From contig JAFXFN010000033.1 in assembly GCA_017520505.1 (NCBI GenBank), positions 38,253 to 102,252 on the forward strand: a stretch of DNA of 64,000 bases, given 5' to 3'. Source of the DNA: Clostridia bacterium. GTDB lineage: Bacteria; Bacillota; Clostridia; Oscillospirales; CAG-272. Of the stretch, positions 18,882-29,700 are shown piece by piece; the first letter of the stretch is position 1; each line of letters opens with the position of its first letter. A program made the translations under genes and the position numbers. The notes beneath the pieces were generated by a model, which worked only from the letters and a program-made list of their open reading frames with translations, did not search any database and was not told the DNA's origin.

Positions 18882-19203
18882 ACCATCGGCTAAGCCGGTG
18901 GTTTGCTCCGCCCTATAAGGGCATATTACCGGCGAGGCTGAAAGCCTACCGAAACATTTGACACTTGCAAACTCGTCCTACCGCCACAGATGTGGCTGAT
19001 ATTTCAGCCTCCCTTGTGCAAAGGGAGGTGGCAAGACGGAGGGATTGTTTGGCTTACTCTTACACGGCTACAACCCCTCAGTCGCATCGAGTTGTAAACA
19101 ACTCGGCTGACAGCTCCCCTTACACAGGGGAGCCTTTCGCTACGGAGGGATTGTCGGGCGGCAAAAGTCTATACGGAACCACCCGCTTAGTGGGTGGTTT
19201 TCG
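18882..19203. repeat. Hairpin-bounded intergenic repeat block
   Basis: The block begins with ACCATCGGCTAAGCCGGTGG (hairpin) and ends with AACCACCCGCTTAGTGGGTGG, a second hairpin followed by TTTT. Between them are CCCTATAAGGG and a nested repeat whose core, CCTCAGTCGCATCGAGTTGT onward (19076-19107), is identical over 32 bases to 54019-54050. Subterminal hairpins of this kind resemble ends of IS200/IS605-type elements, but no transposase is present. The element class is inference. Confidence 0.6.
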
Positions 19204-19212
19204 GTAACCAAC

Positions 19213-19245
19213 AAAAGCCCCTCGGCAAAATACCGAGGGGCTTGT
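19213..19245 (-). terminator. Intrinsic terminator of the FMN riboswitch leader
   Basis: AAGCCCCTCGG (19215-19225) pairs with CCGAGGGGCTT (19233-19243), followed on the minus strand by TTTTGTT. It lies about 45 bases past the aptamer, where an expression-platform terminator is expected. It could also end the tuf transcript. Confidence 0.82.
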
Positions 19246-19289
19246 TACGTCGGATATAACACGGCGCAAAGCGCCATGACTCTGACTTA

Positions 19290-19425
19290 ATCATTTTCTC
19301 TCATCCGGACTTTACCGTCGGCACAGGAATCTCACCTGTTCGGCACACATTTCTGTGTGTTAGCGGGCTTTACCGCCGGTTTGGAATTTCACCTGACACA
19401 AGATTTTGTGTCCCTCGAAAATAAT
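19290..19425 (-). ncRNA. FMN riboswitch (RFN element)
   Basis: On the minus strand the conserved RFN blocks appear in order: CAGGTGAAATTCC, ACCGGCGGTAAAGCCCGC, a variable hairpin ACACACagaaaTGTGTG, AGGTGAGATTCCTGTGCCGA, CGGTAAAGTCCGGATGAGAG. The closing P1 stem is ATTATTTTC with GAGAAAATGAT. It senses FMN and normally shuts off riboflavin uptake or synthesis genes. It begins only about 20 bases after the tuf stop codon. The nearest plausible target downstream on the strand is ribU. Confidence 0.95.
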
Positions 19426-19447
19426 CTTTATTAAATTTTGAGTTTAA

Positions 19448-20653
19448 TTACTCGATGATTTCAGAAACGACGCCTGAACCAACTGTTCTACCACCCTCAC
19501 GGATAGCGAAACGGAGACCCTTTTCAATAGCGATAGGTGTGATAAGCTCAACTGTCATATCAACGTTATCGCCGGGGCGGCACATTTCAACGTCAGCGGG
19601 AAGACCGATAACGCCTGTAACGTCAGTTGTTCTGAAGTAGAACTGAGGTCTGTAGCCGGGGAAGAAGGGCTTTTGACGGCCGCCTTCTTTTTCTGTAAGA
19701 ACGTAAACCTGACCTACAAACTTTGTGTGAGGCTGAATGGAGCCGGGCTTACAGATAACCTGACCTCTTTCGATCTCGTTCTTCTGGATACCACGGAGAA
19801 GAAGACCGATATTGTCACCTGCCTGAGCAGAATCAAGAAGCTTTCTGAACATTTCAACGCCTGTAACAACTGTCTGTCTCTTTTCGTCGGAAAGACCAAC
19901 GATTTCAACAGTATCAGACATGTTTACGATACCTCTTTCAACTCTACCTGTAGCAACTGTACCACGACCTGTGATGGAGAATACGTCTTCGACAGGCATA
20001 AGGAAGGGCATGTCGGACATTCTGTCAGGTGTAGGAATGAAGGAGTCAACTTCGTTCATAAGCTCGAAGATAGGAGCGTAGCAAGCGTCGTTCACATCTG
20101 TGGAAGCAGATTCAAGAGCGTCTCTTGCGGAACCTCTGATGATAGGTGTATCATCGCCCGGGAAGTCGTACTCGTTAAGGAGTTCACGAATTTCCATCTC
20201 AACGAGGTCGAGAAGTTCGGGGTCGTCAACGAGGTCGCACTTGTTCATGAATACAACGATTGCAGGAACGCCAACCTGACGAGCGAGAAGGATGTGCTCA
20301 CGTGTCTGCTGCATAGGACCGTCTGTACCTGCAACAACGAGGATAGCACCGTCCATCTGAGCTGCACCTGTGATCATGTTCTTAACATAGTCAGCGTGTC
20401 CGGGGCAGTCAACGTGTGCGTAGTGACGTGTGTCTGTTTCGTACTCAACGTGTCTTGTGTTGATTGTGATACCTCTTGCTCTTTCTTCGGGAGCGTTGTC
20501 GATCTGGTCATAAGCCATGAATTCGATGTTACCGTTCTTCAAAGAAAGTGTCTTTGTGATAGCTGCTGTGAGCGTTGTCTTACCATGGTCAACGTGGCCG
20601 ATAGTACCAATGTTAACATGGTCTTTTGTTCTGTCAAACTTTTGCTTTGCCAT
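19448..20653 (-). CDS. tuf: Elongation factor Tu
   Basis: A 401-aa GTPase that brings aminoacyl-tRNA to the ribosome. Motifs: [10 protein letters not shown] (P-loop), RARGITIN (switch I), DCPGHADY and NKCDLVDD, followed by the two beta-barrel domains ending in [15 protein letters not shown]. It is the last gene of the rpsL-rpsG-fusA-tuf series. Ribosome binding site AGGAGGAAAAACC. No separate terminator lies between it and the FMN riboswitch. Confidence 0.98.
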   Translation of the reverse strand: MAKQKFDRTKDHVNIGTIGHVDHGKTTLTAAITKTLSLKNGNIEFMAYDQIDNAPEERARGITINTRHVEYETDTRHYAHVDCPGHADYVKNMITGAAQMDGAILVVAGTDGPMQQTREHILLARQVGVPAIVVFMNKCDLVDDPELLDLVEMEIRELLNEYDFPGDDTPIIRGSARDALESASTDVNDACYAPIFELMNEVDSFIPTPDRMSDMPFLMPVEDVFSITGRGTVATGRVERGIVNMSDTVEIVGLSDEKRQTVVTGVEMFRKLLDSAQAGDNIGLLLRGIQKNEIERGQVICKPGSIQPHTKFVGQVYVLTEKEGGRQKPFFPGYRPQFYFRTTDVTGVIGLPADVEMCRPGDNVDMTVELITPIAIEKGLRFAIREGGRTVGSGVVSEIIE

Positions 20654-20701
20654 TGGTTTTTCCTCCTAAAATATGAAACAATGTTTCAAAAATTTTTAAT
20701 T

Positions 20702-22783
20702 TTATTGTTTAGCTCTTCCGGAAATAATAGCTTCCTGAATGCTCTTGGGAACTTCTGTAAAGTGGCTGGGCTCCATAGAGTACATACCTCTACCCTGTGT
20801 ACGGGAACGGAGCTCAGTTGCGTAACCGAACATTTCCGCAAGCGGAACCATTGCGGTTATCTGCGATGCGCCTGTCATGTTATCCATCGACTGGATAGCA
20901 CCGCGGCGTGAGTTAAGGTCACCGATAACGTCACCGAGGTAATCATCGGGAGTTACAACAACGACCTTCATGATCGGCTCTGTAAGCACGGGGTCTGCCT
21001 TGCGCATACCTTCCTTGAGCGCCATAGAACCTGCGATCTTGAACGCCATTTCAGATGAGTCGACTTCATGGTAAGAACCGCCTGTGAGCGTTACCTTAAC
21101 GTCAACTACATCGTAGCCTGCAAGGATACCGGACTGCATTGCGCCCTGGATACCTGCGTCAACAGCGGGAATGTATTCCTTGGGAATATCACCGCCGACA
21201 ACCTTGTTTTCAAACAAGTAGCCTGCACCGGGTTCGTTAGGCTCAATAGTGATCTTAACGTGACCGTACTGACCCTTACCACCGGACTGACGTGCATACT
21301 TCATATCGACATCGGCGCTCTTTCTGATCGTTTCCTTGTAAGAAACCTGGGGCTTACCGATGTTTGCTTCAACCTTAAACTCACGAAGAAGTCTGTCAAC
21401 GATGATTTCAAGGTGAAGCTCACCCATACCGGCGATGATAGTCTGAGCTGTATCCTCGTCTGTATAGGTACGGAATGTCGGGTCTTCTTCAGCAAGCTTT
21501 GCCAAAGCAATACCCATCTTTTCCTGACCTGCCTTTGTCTTGGGCTCGATAGCAACTCTGATAACGGGTTCCGGGAACTCCATTGATTCGAGAATTACGG
21601 GATGAGCTTCATCACAAAGCGTGTCGCCTGTTGTTGTATTCTTAACACCTACTACTGCGGCGATATCACCGGAGTAACAAATGTCGATATCCTGTCTGTC
21701 GTTAGCGTGCATCTGAAGAATTCTTCCGAAACGCTCACGGCCGTTCTTTGTTGAGTTGTAAACAGTTGTACCTGCTTCAACCTTACCTGAATAAACTCTG
21801 AAGAAGCAGAGCTTACCAACGAACGGGTCAGTCATGATCTTGAATGCAAGTGCTGCGAAAGGAGCGCTGTCATCAGCAGGTCTTTCCTCTTCTTCCTCTG
21901 TCTTGGGGTTTACGCCCTTGATAGCGGGAATGTCAAGAGGTGAAGGCATATAGTCGATAACTGCATCAAGAAGCTTCTGAACACCCTTGTTCTTGAAGGA
22001 TGTACCGCAGCAAACGGGAACGATCTGGTTAGCGATCGTTGCCTTACGAAGCGCCGCTTTAAGCTCTTCGATGCCGATCTCTTCGCCTTCGCAGTATTTT
22101 TCGAAGAGTTCTTCGTCTGTTTCGCAGATCTTTTCAACCATTTCAGCTCTTGCTTCTTCAGCCTGAGCAAGCATATCGTCAGGGATAGCCGCAACAGTTA
22201 CGTTCTTACCCTGATCGTCCTTTGAGTTGATATCCGCAACCATCTCCATAAGGTCGATGATTCCGACGAATGTATCTTCACGTCCGATGGGAAGCTGTAT
22301 CGGAACAGCATTCGCATGCAAACGCTCGTGCATCATTTTTACAACTCTGTAAAAGTCTGCACCCATTATATCCATTTTGTTGACGTAAGCCATACGGGGT
22401 ACCTTGTACTTGTCAGCCTGACGCCAAACTGTTTCGGACTGAGGTTCAACACCGCCCTTAGCGCAGAATACTGTAACCGAACCGTCAAGGACACGGAGTG
22501 AACGTTCAACTTCAACTGTGAAGTCAACGTGTCCGGGTGTGTCGATGATGTTGATTCTGTTACCCTTCCAGAAGCATGTTGTAGCAGCGGAGGTAATTGT
22601 GATACCTCTTTCCTGCTCCTGTGCCATCCAGTCCATTGTTGCGGAACCGTCGTGGGTTTCGCCTATCTTATGCGTTTTACCGGTGTAAAACAATATACGC
22701 TCAGTAGTAGTCGTTTTACCGGCATCTATGTGAGCCATAATACCGATGTTACGGGTAAGCTCAAGCGGGTATTCTCTTGCCAT
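20702..22783 (-). CDS. fusA: Elongation factor G
   Basis: A 693-aa translocase. N-terminal G domain with [27 protein letters not shown] and NKMD, then domains II-V, ending with the typical EF-G C-terminus ([18 protein letters not shown]). Length is normal for bacterial EF-G. It is 48 bases upstream of tuf and 12 bases downstream of rpsG, in the standard str operon order. Confidence 0.98.
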   Translation of the reverse strand: MAREYPLELTRNIGIMAHIDAGKTTTTERILFYTGKTHKIGETHDGSATMDWMAQEQERGITITSAATTCFWKGNRINIIDTPGHVDFTVEVERSLRVLDGSVTVFCAKGGVEPQSETVWRQADKYKVPRMAYVNKMDIMGADFYRVVKMMHERLHANAVPIQLPIGREDTFVGIIDLMEMVADINSKDDQGKNVTVAAIPDDMLAQAEEARAEMVEKICETDEELFEKYCEGEEIGIEELKAALRKATIANQIVPVCCGTSFKNKGVQKLLDAVIDYMPSPLDIPAIKGVNPKTEEEEERPADDSAPFAALAFKIMTDPFVGKLCFFRVYSGKVEAGTTVYNSTKNGRERFGRILQMHANDRQDIDICYSGDIAAVVGVKNTTTGDTLCDEAHPVILESMEFPEPVIRVAIEPKTKAGQEKMGIALAKLAEEDPTFRTYTDEDTAQTIIAGMGELHLEIIVDRLLREFKVEANIGKPQVSYKETIRKSADVDMKYARQSGGKGQYGHVKITIEPNEPGAGYLFENKVVGGDIPKEYIPAVDAGIQGAMQSGILAGYDVVDVKVTLTGGSYHEVDSSEMAFKIAGSMALKEGMRKADPVLTEPIMKVVVVTPDDYLGDVIGDLNSRRGAIQSMDNMTGASQITAMVPLAEMFGYATELRSRTQGRGMYSMEPSHFTEVPKSIQEAIISGRAKQ

Positions 22784-22795
22784 AAAAACAACTCC

Positions 22796-23266
22796 TTACC
22801 ATCTGAAATGTGCAAAAGCCTTGTTTGCTTCTGCCATCTTGTGCGTGTCTTCCTTCTTCTTTACCGATGCACCTGAGTTGTTCATTGCATCGAGTATTTC
22901 CGCCGCAAGGCGGTCTGCCATTGTTCTTTCGTTACGTTCTCTGGAATATCTTGTGATCCAACGCAAGCCAAGTGTAAGCTGACGTTCAGGTCTTACGTCC
23001 ATAGGAACCTGGTAAGTTGAACCGCCGACACGGCGAGCCTTGACCTCAAGCTTCGGCATGATGTTGTCAAGTGCGCTCTGGAAAGCTTCCAAAGCACTCT
23101 TTCCTGACTTTTCTTCTACGATAGCGAAAGCGTCATATACGATTTTCTGAGCAACGCCCTTTTTACCGTCATACATAATGTTGTTGATGAGCTTTGTAAC
23201 AAGCTTAGAGTTATAAAGCGGATCCGGCAGAACGTCTCTCTTTGAGATTTGACCTCTTCTCGGCAC
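22796..23266 (-). CDS. rpsG: Ribosomal protein S7 (GTG start)
   Basis: A 156-aa head protein of the 30S subunit that binds 16S rRNA and represses the str operon in some bacteria. The true start is GTG at 23266 (product begins [10 protein letters not shown]): an ATG six codons upstream merely contains the ribosome binding site, AAGGAGGG. Family residues [31 protein letters not shown] segment and C-terminal NKAFAHFRW are present. Confidence 0.97.
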   Translation of the reverse strand: MPRRGQISKRDVLPDPLYNSKLVTKLINNIMYDGKKGVAQKIVYDAFAIVEEKSGKSALEAFQSALDNIMPKLEVKARRVGGSTYQVPMDVRPERQLTLGLRWITRYSRERNERTMADRLAAEILDAMNNSGASVKKKEDTHKMAEANKAFAHFRW

Positions 23267-23436
23267 TGTACTTCCCTCCTTCATTAATTTTCATGATATC
23301 ATTGGTACTCGAAAGTATAACTTTTCGTCCGTGCAGAAAGCTGTCGGGGCTGATAATAAACACCTTATTTTTGAATAAAGGATCTTCCCGGCTTTTGCAG
23401 TTCTGAAAGCTGAAACTTTTTTAACCTGCAGACTTA

Positions 23437-23856
23437 TTATTTGCCTGCCTTTGCTCTCTTTGCGCCGTAGAGCGAACGGCTCTGGTTTCTCTTTGCAACA
23501 CCCTGTGTATCAAGAGTACCTCTTATGATGTGGTAACGCACACCGGGGAGGTCACGCACACGGCCGCCGCGGATAAGAACGACGGAGTGCTCCTGAAGGT
23601 TATGACCGATACCGGGGATGTAGCACGTAGCTTCAAGACCGTTAACGAGCTTAACTCTTGCGATCTTACGGATAGCGGAGTTAGGCTTCTTAGGTGTAGC
23701 TGTAGTTACCTTTGTGCAAACGCCTCTTTTTTGAGGTGAGCTTTGGTCAGTTGCACGCTTCTTAAGGGAGTTGTAGCCCTTCTGAAGTACCGGTACTTTA
23801 GACTTGTACTTCTTGTCGTGACGACCGTTTTTAACTAACTGGTTAAAGGTTGGCAT
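23437..23856 (-). CDS. rpsL: Ribosomal protein S12
   Basis: A 139-aa protein of the decoding centre. The start at 23856 ([12 protein letters not shown]) is chosen over an upstream in-frame ATG because AAAGGAGAGA precedes it and the product matches the family. The streptomycin-relevant loops [11 protein letters not shown] and [14 protein letters not shown] are wild-type in form. Upstream is the L7Ae-like gene; downstream is rpsG after about 170 bases. Confidence 0.97.
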   Translation of the reverse strand: MPTFNQLVKNGRHDKKYKSKVPVLQKGYNSLKKRATDQSSPQKRGVCTKVTTATPKKPNSAIRKIARVKLVNGLEATCYIPGIGHNLQEHSVVLIRGGRVRDLPGVRYHIIRGTLDTQGVAKRNQSRSLYGAKRAKAGK

Positions 23857-23934
23857 CTCGGGAATCTCTCCTTTCTTCAAAAATAAGTTGTCTATTATAC
23901 AAACGCAAACCCGAAAGCTCACGAAAGTACCGTT

Positions 23935-24186
23935 TTAATGTGCTTTCAAAGCACAGCATACAGCGCACGGAACCTCAATGTTGCAAAGCACACCGAGCTG
24001 TAACATTGAAAAGTCAAGACACACCGTGACGTCTTTTTCACCGACACAGTCTGTAACCTTGCTCTTTACGGCATCGTCCGCATCGTATGCAATAAATACA
24101 AGTGCGGCAGAATCCTTCTTCACGGCTTTGACCGTGCTGTTCAGCCCTATCTTTAATTCAGACGGGTGAAAATCCGCAGGACTCAT
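23935..24186 (-). CDS. L7Ae-family kink-turn RNA-binding protein (YbxF-like)
   Basis: An 83-aa protein of the L7Ae/L30e fold: IGLNSTVKAVKKDSAALVFI, AYDADD and the C-terminal LGVLCNIEVPCAVCCAL. In Firmicutes this gene sits between rpoC and rpsL, as it does here. It binds kink-turn RNA; the cellular role is not firmly known. Ribosome binding site CAGGAGGAATTAAT. It is the first gene after the str promoter. Confidence 0.88.
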   Translation of the reverse strand: MSPADFHPSELKIGLNSTVKAVKKDSAALVFIAYDADDAVKSKVTDCVGEKDVTVCLDFSMLQLGVLCNIEVPCAVCCALKAH

Positions 24187-24229
24187 ATTAATTCCTCCTG
24201 TTTCCGCCGACTATATACATACGTATAAC

Positions 24230-24258
24230 AATATAGCATAAAAATCCGATTTTGTCAA
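24230..24258 (-). promoter_or_regulatory. Promoter of the L7Ae-rpsL-rpsG-fusA-tuf operon
   Basis: Minus strand: TTGACA, 17-bp spacer, TATATT, about 45 bases ahead of the L7Ae-like gene. It gives the str block its own transcription start separate from rpoBC. Confidence 0.85.
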
Positions 24259-24342
24259 TAGCTACGGCAATTAAATTGCGAATTTAGCCGTTTTACAATT
24301 TTGTATAAATATAATTGCCTTTTTTATGCAACTTACACAAAA

Positions 24343-26658
24343 TCATTCGTTTTTCGCTTTGAACGAGGATCTTTTAAGAACTCCGAAGAATATAAGACCG
24401 CCCGCAACCATCACGGCGCATCCTGCAATTATAATATATTTCATTATATTTGTATCGTTATCCTTTTCGTCGGGCTCTGCCGTTGTTTCCTCGCTTTGTT
24501 CGATCTTTTGCGCCGAAATACTGCGTGTGTAAACGTATCCGTCTGCAAACGGAACACGCATGGCAAACACGCCCTGTCCCGACACGCATCCCTCGTGGAA
24601 TATAGGCGTACCGCTGACCGTCACAAATTCTGCCTTGTCGGTAACGTCATAAACCGTGCCGTCTTTTTTCTCTGCCGATACTGTCACCCGTCCGTCGCCG
24701 TCCTTTTGCACTTCAAGGCTCTTTATCTCTCTTGTATCGTTTTTAACGACCGTTATTCCCCTTGAAAGCGCATAATACAGAAATTCACGTGTCAGCTTTG
24801 TATTCTGCGGAAAATATGCGGTATTTACGTTTCTCGTTTCCGTTTCTATACAGCACACAGCCGTGTTGCTGTCAGCATTCAAGGGAGTATACACCTTCCC
24901 CGTACAGCTTGCGCCTGTTTTAAGACTTGTATTTGCATATTTGGCAACGGAACGCTTTTCGGTCAGTATCACCACACGGGATTCCATTCCGTATTCAGCC
25001 GCCGATGCATTCACCGCATCGGCGGTAAATGCTCTGTCGTCTGAAAGTCTTGTGTACACGACAACGTCGGGATATGCATTTTTCAAGTGCTTCAGCACCT
25101 CGGAAAGCGTTGCGATGGTTTCACCCGGAATTCTTTTATCTGTATAGTGAAGCTTTTTAAGCTCGCTTATGGTCGCCTCGTATATGCTCACATTCTGATT
25201 AAGATATGCCGTTTCATCGCCCGCACTCAACACCGCACAGCCGTCATCCGTTATACAGACATCGACCTGTATTGCATCCGAGCCGTTTTCCGCCGCAGAC
25301 ATTACCGCCGACAGCGAATTCAACGGTGCTGTCAGCTCATCTCCGCCAAAAGATACCGAAAGAGGTATGCCGAAATGTGTCCTATCCTCAAACGATTCCA
25401 TATAGCTTATAATCGCATCGGCATCGCCGATTATACCGTCACAGCCCGATGAAAGACACGTATATATGTCGCTGTTCGTGCTTTTTTCTCCGCACACCGC
25501 ATACACGGTAACAAACACGGAGCGCAGGGCGTTCACGGTATTCGCATTGACGCTTCTCTGAGGCAGAATAACTGTATTACAGCCTGCCTTTTTCGCCCTT
25601 TCATAAAGGTCAAAGGGATTGACGGTAATCGATGACGACGCATCAATTACCCCCCTTACAAGCGGATTTGCGGCTGTGACTATATTTATATTTTCTTCCT
25701 TTGCCGAAATCACGAACGCATCTTTTATTTCGTATTGGATAAGATGCGCCGACAAAGCCGCCGCAGTCTGTTCATCCGAAACGGAAAATGCGGGAACTGT
25801 AAGACCTTTTGAAAGCTTCAGTCTGTCCTCAAGCTTGCCGAGAATTTTATCGTCGGAAAACACCGACAGCACACCGCCCGACAGCTTGACATCATAAACA
25901 GTTATCGCCTGACGCTTCATATTCACGTCATACTGTCCGTTTTTTGCGTTATCTCTTTCGATAACGACGGGAGGCGAAACGATGCCTGTTTTCGGAACAT
26001 ATACGGCTGTGTTATAGCTGTCCGATATTTTTTCCACATTCGCCTTTCCGTTTTTGATGCTCACATTATCGAATCGTGCTGTGACGAGTCTTGCGTGGAC
26101 TCCGACACGTCCGACCGTCGGATACGGTGCACCGCACAAAAGGAGCGTTTTATCTCCGGCATTCACGCAAAGCTCACCGTCAGCCGATGCAAGCTGTAAA
26201 CGAAATTCCGTACCGCAGTCAAGCTCACGTGAAGAAAGCACGGTAAAGCTTTCGTTTTTCTGCCAATACGACAGCTCAAACAATGTTTTTGAGCCGTTTT
26301 TGCGTACAGCGAGCTTATATTCGTTTTCTCCGTCAAAGCCGAAGAAAAGACCGAATTCGGCACTGTCATAATCAGATCCGCCGAAAGAAATATCAACCTC
26401 GTAAAGAAATTCAGCCGTACACTCAAACGGGAACAAAACCCTCGTTGACGGAGGATATTCGACCGTACCGACTACTGTAAGCACACCGTTTTCGGTGTAG
26501 ACCTCACCGCCGTTAAGCTGTACGGTTATATCATTCAGTGATTCGGTATTTGAAAAATCATTGGCATATTCCTTGCCTGCACCGAGAACGTTCAGCGGAA
26601 GCACGGTGAAAAGCATTACCAGAACAGCAAATATACAATATATTTTTTTAAAATTCAT
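24343..26658 (-). CDS. Large secreted, membrane-anchored protein with degenerate GDPD-like domain
   Basis: A 771-aa protein with a signal peptide (residues 1-26), a concanavalin/LamG-like beta-sandwich region (about 30-200, ending HARLVTARFDNVSIKNG), and a central stretch resembling a glycerophosphodiester phosphodiesterase TIM-barrel (GSDAIQVDVCITDDGCAVLSAGDE). There the family's catalytic His-Asp is replaced by Gly-Asp. A C-terminal membrane span with a basic tail (VLKRSSFKAKNE) follows. It is probably cell-surface. The gene lies between the rpoBC and str operons in the same direction, with a weak ribosome binding site and no clear promoter. Enzymatic activity is doubtful. Confidence 0.8.
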   Translation of the reverse strand: MNFKKIYCIFAVLVMLFTVLPLNVLGAGKEYANDFSNTESLNDITVQLNGGEVYTENGVLTVVGTVEYPPSTRVLFPFECTAEFLYEVDISFGGSDYDSAEFGLFFGFDGENEYKLAVRKNGSKTLFELSYWQKNESFTVLSSRELDCGTEFRLQLASADGELCVNAGDKTLLLCGAPYPTVGRVGVHARLVTARFDNVSIKNGKANVEKISDSYNTAVYVPKTGIVSPPVVIERDNAKNGQYDVNMKRQAITVYDVKLSGGVLSVFSDDKILGKLEDRLKLSKGLTVPAFSVSDEQTAAALSAHLIQYEIKDAFVISAKEENINIVTAANPLVRGVIDASSSITVNPFDLYERAKKAGCNTVILPQRSVNANTVNALRSVFVTVYAVCGEKSTNSDIYTCLSSGCDGIIGDADAIISYMESFEDRTHFGIPLSVSFGGDELTAPLNSLSAVMSAAENGSDAIQVDVCITDDGCAVLSAGDETAYLNQNVSIYEATISELKKLHYTDKRIPGETIATLSEVLKHLKNAYPDVVVYTRLSDDRAFTADAVNASAAEYGMESRVVILTEKRSVAKYANTSLKTGASCTGKVYTPLNADSNTAVCCIETETRNVNTAYFPQNTKLTREFLYYALSRGITVVKNDTREIKSLEVQKDGDGRVTVSAEKKDGTVYDVTDKAEFVTVSGTPIFHEGCVSGQGVFAMRVPFADGYVYTRSISAQKIEQSEETTAEPDEKDNDTNIMKYIIIAGCAVMVAGGLIFFGVLKRSSFKAKNE

Positions 26659-26667
26659 ATTAAATCC

Positions 26668-26730
26668 AAAAAATGACGGGGGCGTACCTATGCAAGGGCG
26701 TTACATCGCACGTCGCACAGGGTCGCCCCC
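26668..26730 (-). terminator. Hairpin with T-run after rpoC
   Basis: GGGGGCG and CGCCCCC (26678-26684, 26724-26730) close a large, structured stem-loop followed on the minus strand by GTCATTTTTT. It resembles the dispersed GC-rich repeats and probably ends most rpoBC transcripts. Confidence 0.65.
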
Positions 26731-26742
26731 ACTCTCATTCAA

Positions 26743-29700
26743 TTAAAGCTCTGTGAAATCAATGTTCTTTTCAACGTCAATCGCACGGTATTTATCCATA
26801 CCTGTACCTGCAGGTATCAGCTTACCGATAATAACGTTTTCTTTAAGTCCGAGCAAGTGGTCGATCTTACCTCTGATAGCGGCATCCGTAAGAACCTTTG
26901 TCGTTTCCTGGAAGGAAGCGGCAGAAAGGAAGGATTCCGTACCGAGTGACGCCTTTGTGATACCGAGGAGCATCGGCTCGCCCGTAGCAGGACGAAGCAT
27001 AACCTCACCTGCGGCTCTTCTTGCCTCGATCTTATCGTTTTCGTCATTGAATTCGTTTATATCGATCTGTGCGCCGACCATAAGTGCAGTGTCACCGGGA
27101 TCTTCAACACGGATCTTTCTTGTCATCTGTCTTGTGATGACCTCAATGTGCTTGTCGTTGATATCAACGGACTGGCTGCGGTAAACCTTCTGAACTTCCG
27201 TTATGATGTAATCGTATACAGCGGAAAGTCCCTTTGTATGAAGGATGTCACCGGGAGCTATGCTACCGTCTGACATAGGCTCGCCCTTGAAGACGTGGTC
27301 GCCGTTCTTGACTGTAAGCGACATAATGTTCGGTATTGCAACCGTCCACGTTTCGCCGCTTTCGTGTCTGACTGTAACATTTCTTGCACGCTTTGTTTCA
27401 ACGACGGAAACTGTACCGTCAAGCTCGGAGATAACAGCTGTCTTCTTCGGTCTGCGTGCTTCGAAAAGCTCTTCGACACGGGGAAGACCCTGTGTGATGT
27501 CGGAGCCTGCGATACCACCCGTATGGAACGTACGCATCGTAAGCTGGGTACCCGGTTCACCGATGGACTGTGCGGCGATAATACCGACAGCTTCACCGAC
27601 ATTGACGGGCTTAGTTGTTGCAAGGTCCATACCGTAGCAGTGTGCGCAGACACCGTGACGTGCCTTACACTTGAGAACTGTACGGATCTCAACCTCTTTT
27701 ATGCCTGCGGCAATTATGCGGTCGCACATTGCGTCGTCAAGCATAACGTCTGCCCCCGCAATGACCTCGCCTGTTGCAGGGTCGACAACGGGATGAACAG
27801 TGTATCTTCCGAAAAGTCTTTCCTTGAACTTTTCGATAGTTTCGTTGCCGTTTTTGATCTCGGTAACAACAAGACCTTCCTTCGCACCGCAGTTTTCCTC
27901 ATAAATGATGACTTCCTGCGAAACGTCAACAAGACGTCTTGTAAGGTAACCTGAGTCAGCTGTACGAAGAGCCGTATCGGCAAGGGACTTACGTGAACCT
28001 CTTGCACCCACGAAGTAATCCAAGACGTTAAGACCTTCACGGAAGTTCGACTTGATCGGGATTTCCATCGTCTTACCGCTTGTAGCAAACATAAGACCAC
28101 GCATACCTGCGAGCTGACGCATCTGCTTGATACTACCACGGGCACCGGAGTCACTCATCATCTTGATGGGGTTATAAAGGTCAAGGCACGCCTGAAGTGC
28201 ATTTGTAACGTCGTTTGTTGTCTGGTTCCACGTTGCAACGACAGCTTCATATCTTTCTTCATCGGTCATAACACCGTGGTTGAAGAATTCCGTGATCTGC
28301 TCAACTCTCTTTTCAGCCGCATCGAGAAGCTCCTGCTTCTGCTTCGGTATTGTCATATCGGGAACGGCGATAGAGATAGCGCCTCTTGTTGAATACTTGA
28401 AGCCCATCGCCTTTATCTTGTCAAGCACCTGCGCTGTAACTGCTGCGCCGTGTGCTTTGATACATCTGTCAACGATCTCACCGAGCTTGCCCTTTGTAGC
28501 AACGAACGTTACTTCAAGGTCAAGACAGTGCTTAGGATCGTTTCTGTCAACCCAGCCGAGGTCCTGGGGAATGTTTTCATTGAATATGAGTCGTCCGAGA
28601 GTTGCATCGATGATACCTGTCTTTTCAACACCGTTTATCTCTCTTGTAACTCTTACCTTGATAGGTGTGTGAAGCGTGATGCACTTATTTTCATAAGCCA
28701 TTACAGCCTCGTCCATATCCTTGAATACCGTACCGCGTCCGAGGCACGATTCTTCATAGAATTTAACTGTATATCTTCCGTATTTTTCGTCATCTATTGC
28801 AGGAATTCCGCCGATCTGAGCCTTATATGCCTCGTAAGCGTCAAGGTCTTCATCCTTTGCCGCAAGCGTAAGGTAATAAGAACCGAGGACCATATCCTGT
28901 GAAGGAACTGCAACGGCACGGCCGTCAACAGGCTTCAAAAGGTTGTTAGCGGAGAGCATAAGGAATCTTGCCTCTGCCTGAGCCTCAACAGAAAGCGGAA
29001 CGTGTACAGGCATCTGGTCGCCGTCGAAGTCAGCGTTGAACGCAGAGCATACGAGCGGGTGAAGCTTGATAGCACGGCCGTCAACGAGTACAGGCTCAAA
29101 CGCCTGAATTGAAAGACGGTGAAGGGTCGGCGCACGGTTGAGAAGAACGGGGTGTTCCTTTATAACGTTTTCAAGTGCATCCCATACAAAGCTTTCTACC
29201 TTGTCTACCTTCTTCTTTGCATCCTTGATGTTGGAAGCCTTCTGAGTTTCAACAAGACGCTTCATAACGAAGGGCTTGAAAAGCTCAAGCGCCATTTCCT
29301 TGGGAAGACCGCACTGGTAGATCTTGAGCTCAGGACCTACGACGATAACGGAACGTCCGGAATAGTCAACACGCTTACCGAGAAGGTTCTGACGGAAACG
29401 TCCCTGCTTACCTCTGAGCATTTCGGAAAGTGACTTAAGAGGTCTGTTGTTGGGGCCTGTTACGGGCTTTCCGCGTCTGCCGTTGTCAATAAGTGCGTCA
29501 ACCGCTTCCTGAAGCATACGCTTTTCGTTGCGGATGATTATTTCGGGAGCCATAAGCTCCATAAGCTTTTTAAGTCTGTTGTTACGGTTGATAACACGTC
29601 TGTAAAGGTCGTTAAGGTCAGACGTTGCAAATCTGCCGCCGTCGAGCTGTACCATCGGACGGATTTCCGGAGGAATGACGGGAACGACGTCGAGTATCAT

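Noticed and set aside
18563..19207. Open frames in the ribU-riboswitch gap
   Set aside because: They run through palindromic repeats, lack ribosome binding sites and have no protein-like composition.
19673..20911. Long open frame (412 codons) on the plus strand opposite tuf and fusA
   Set aside because: It is antisense to two highly conserved genes, rich in Cys and hydrophobics as expected from the complement of their codons, and has no ribosome binding site.
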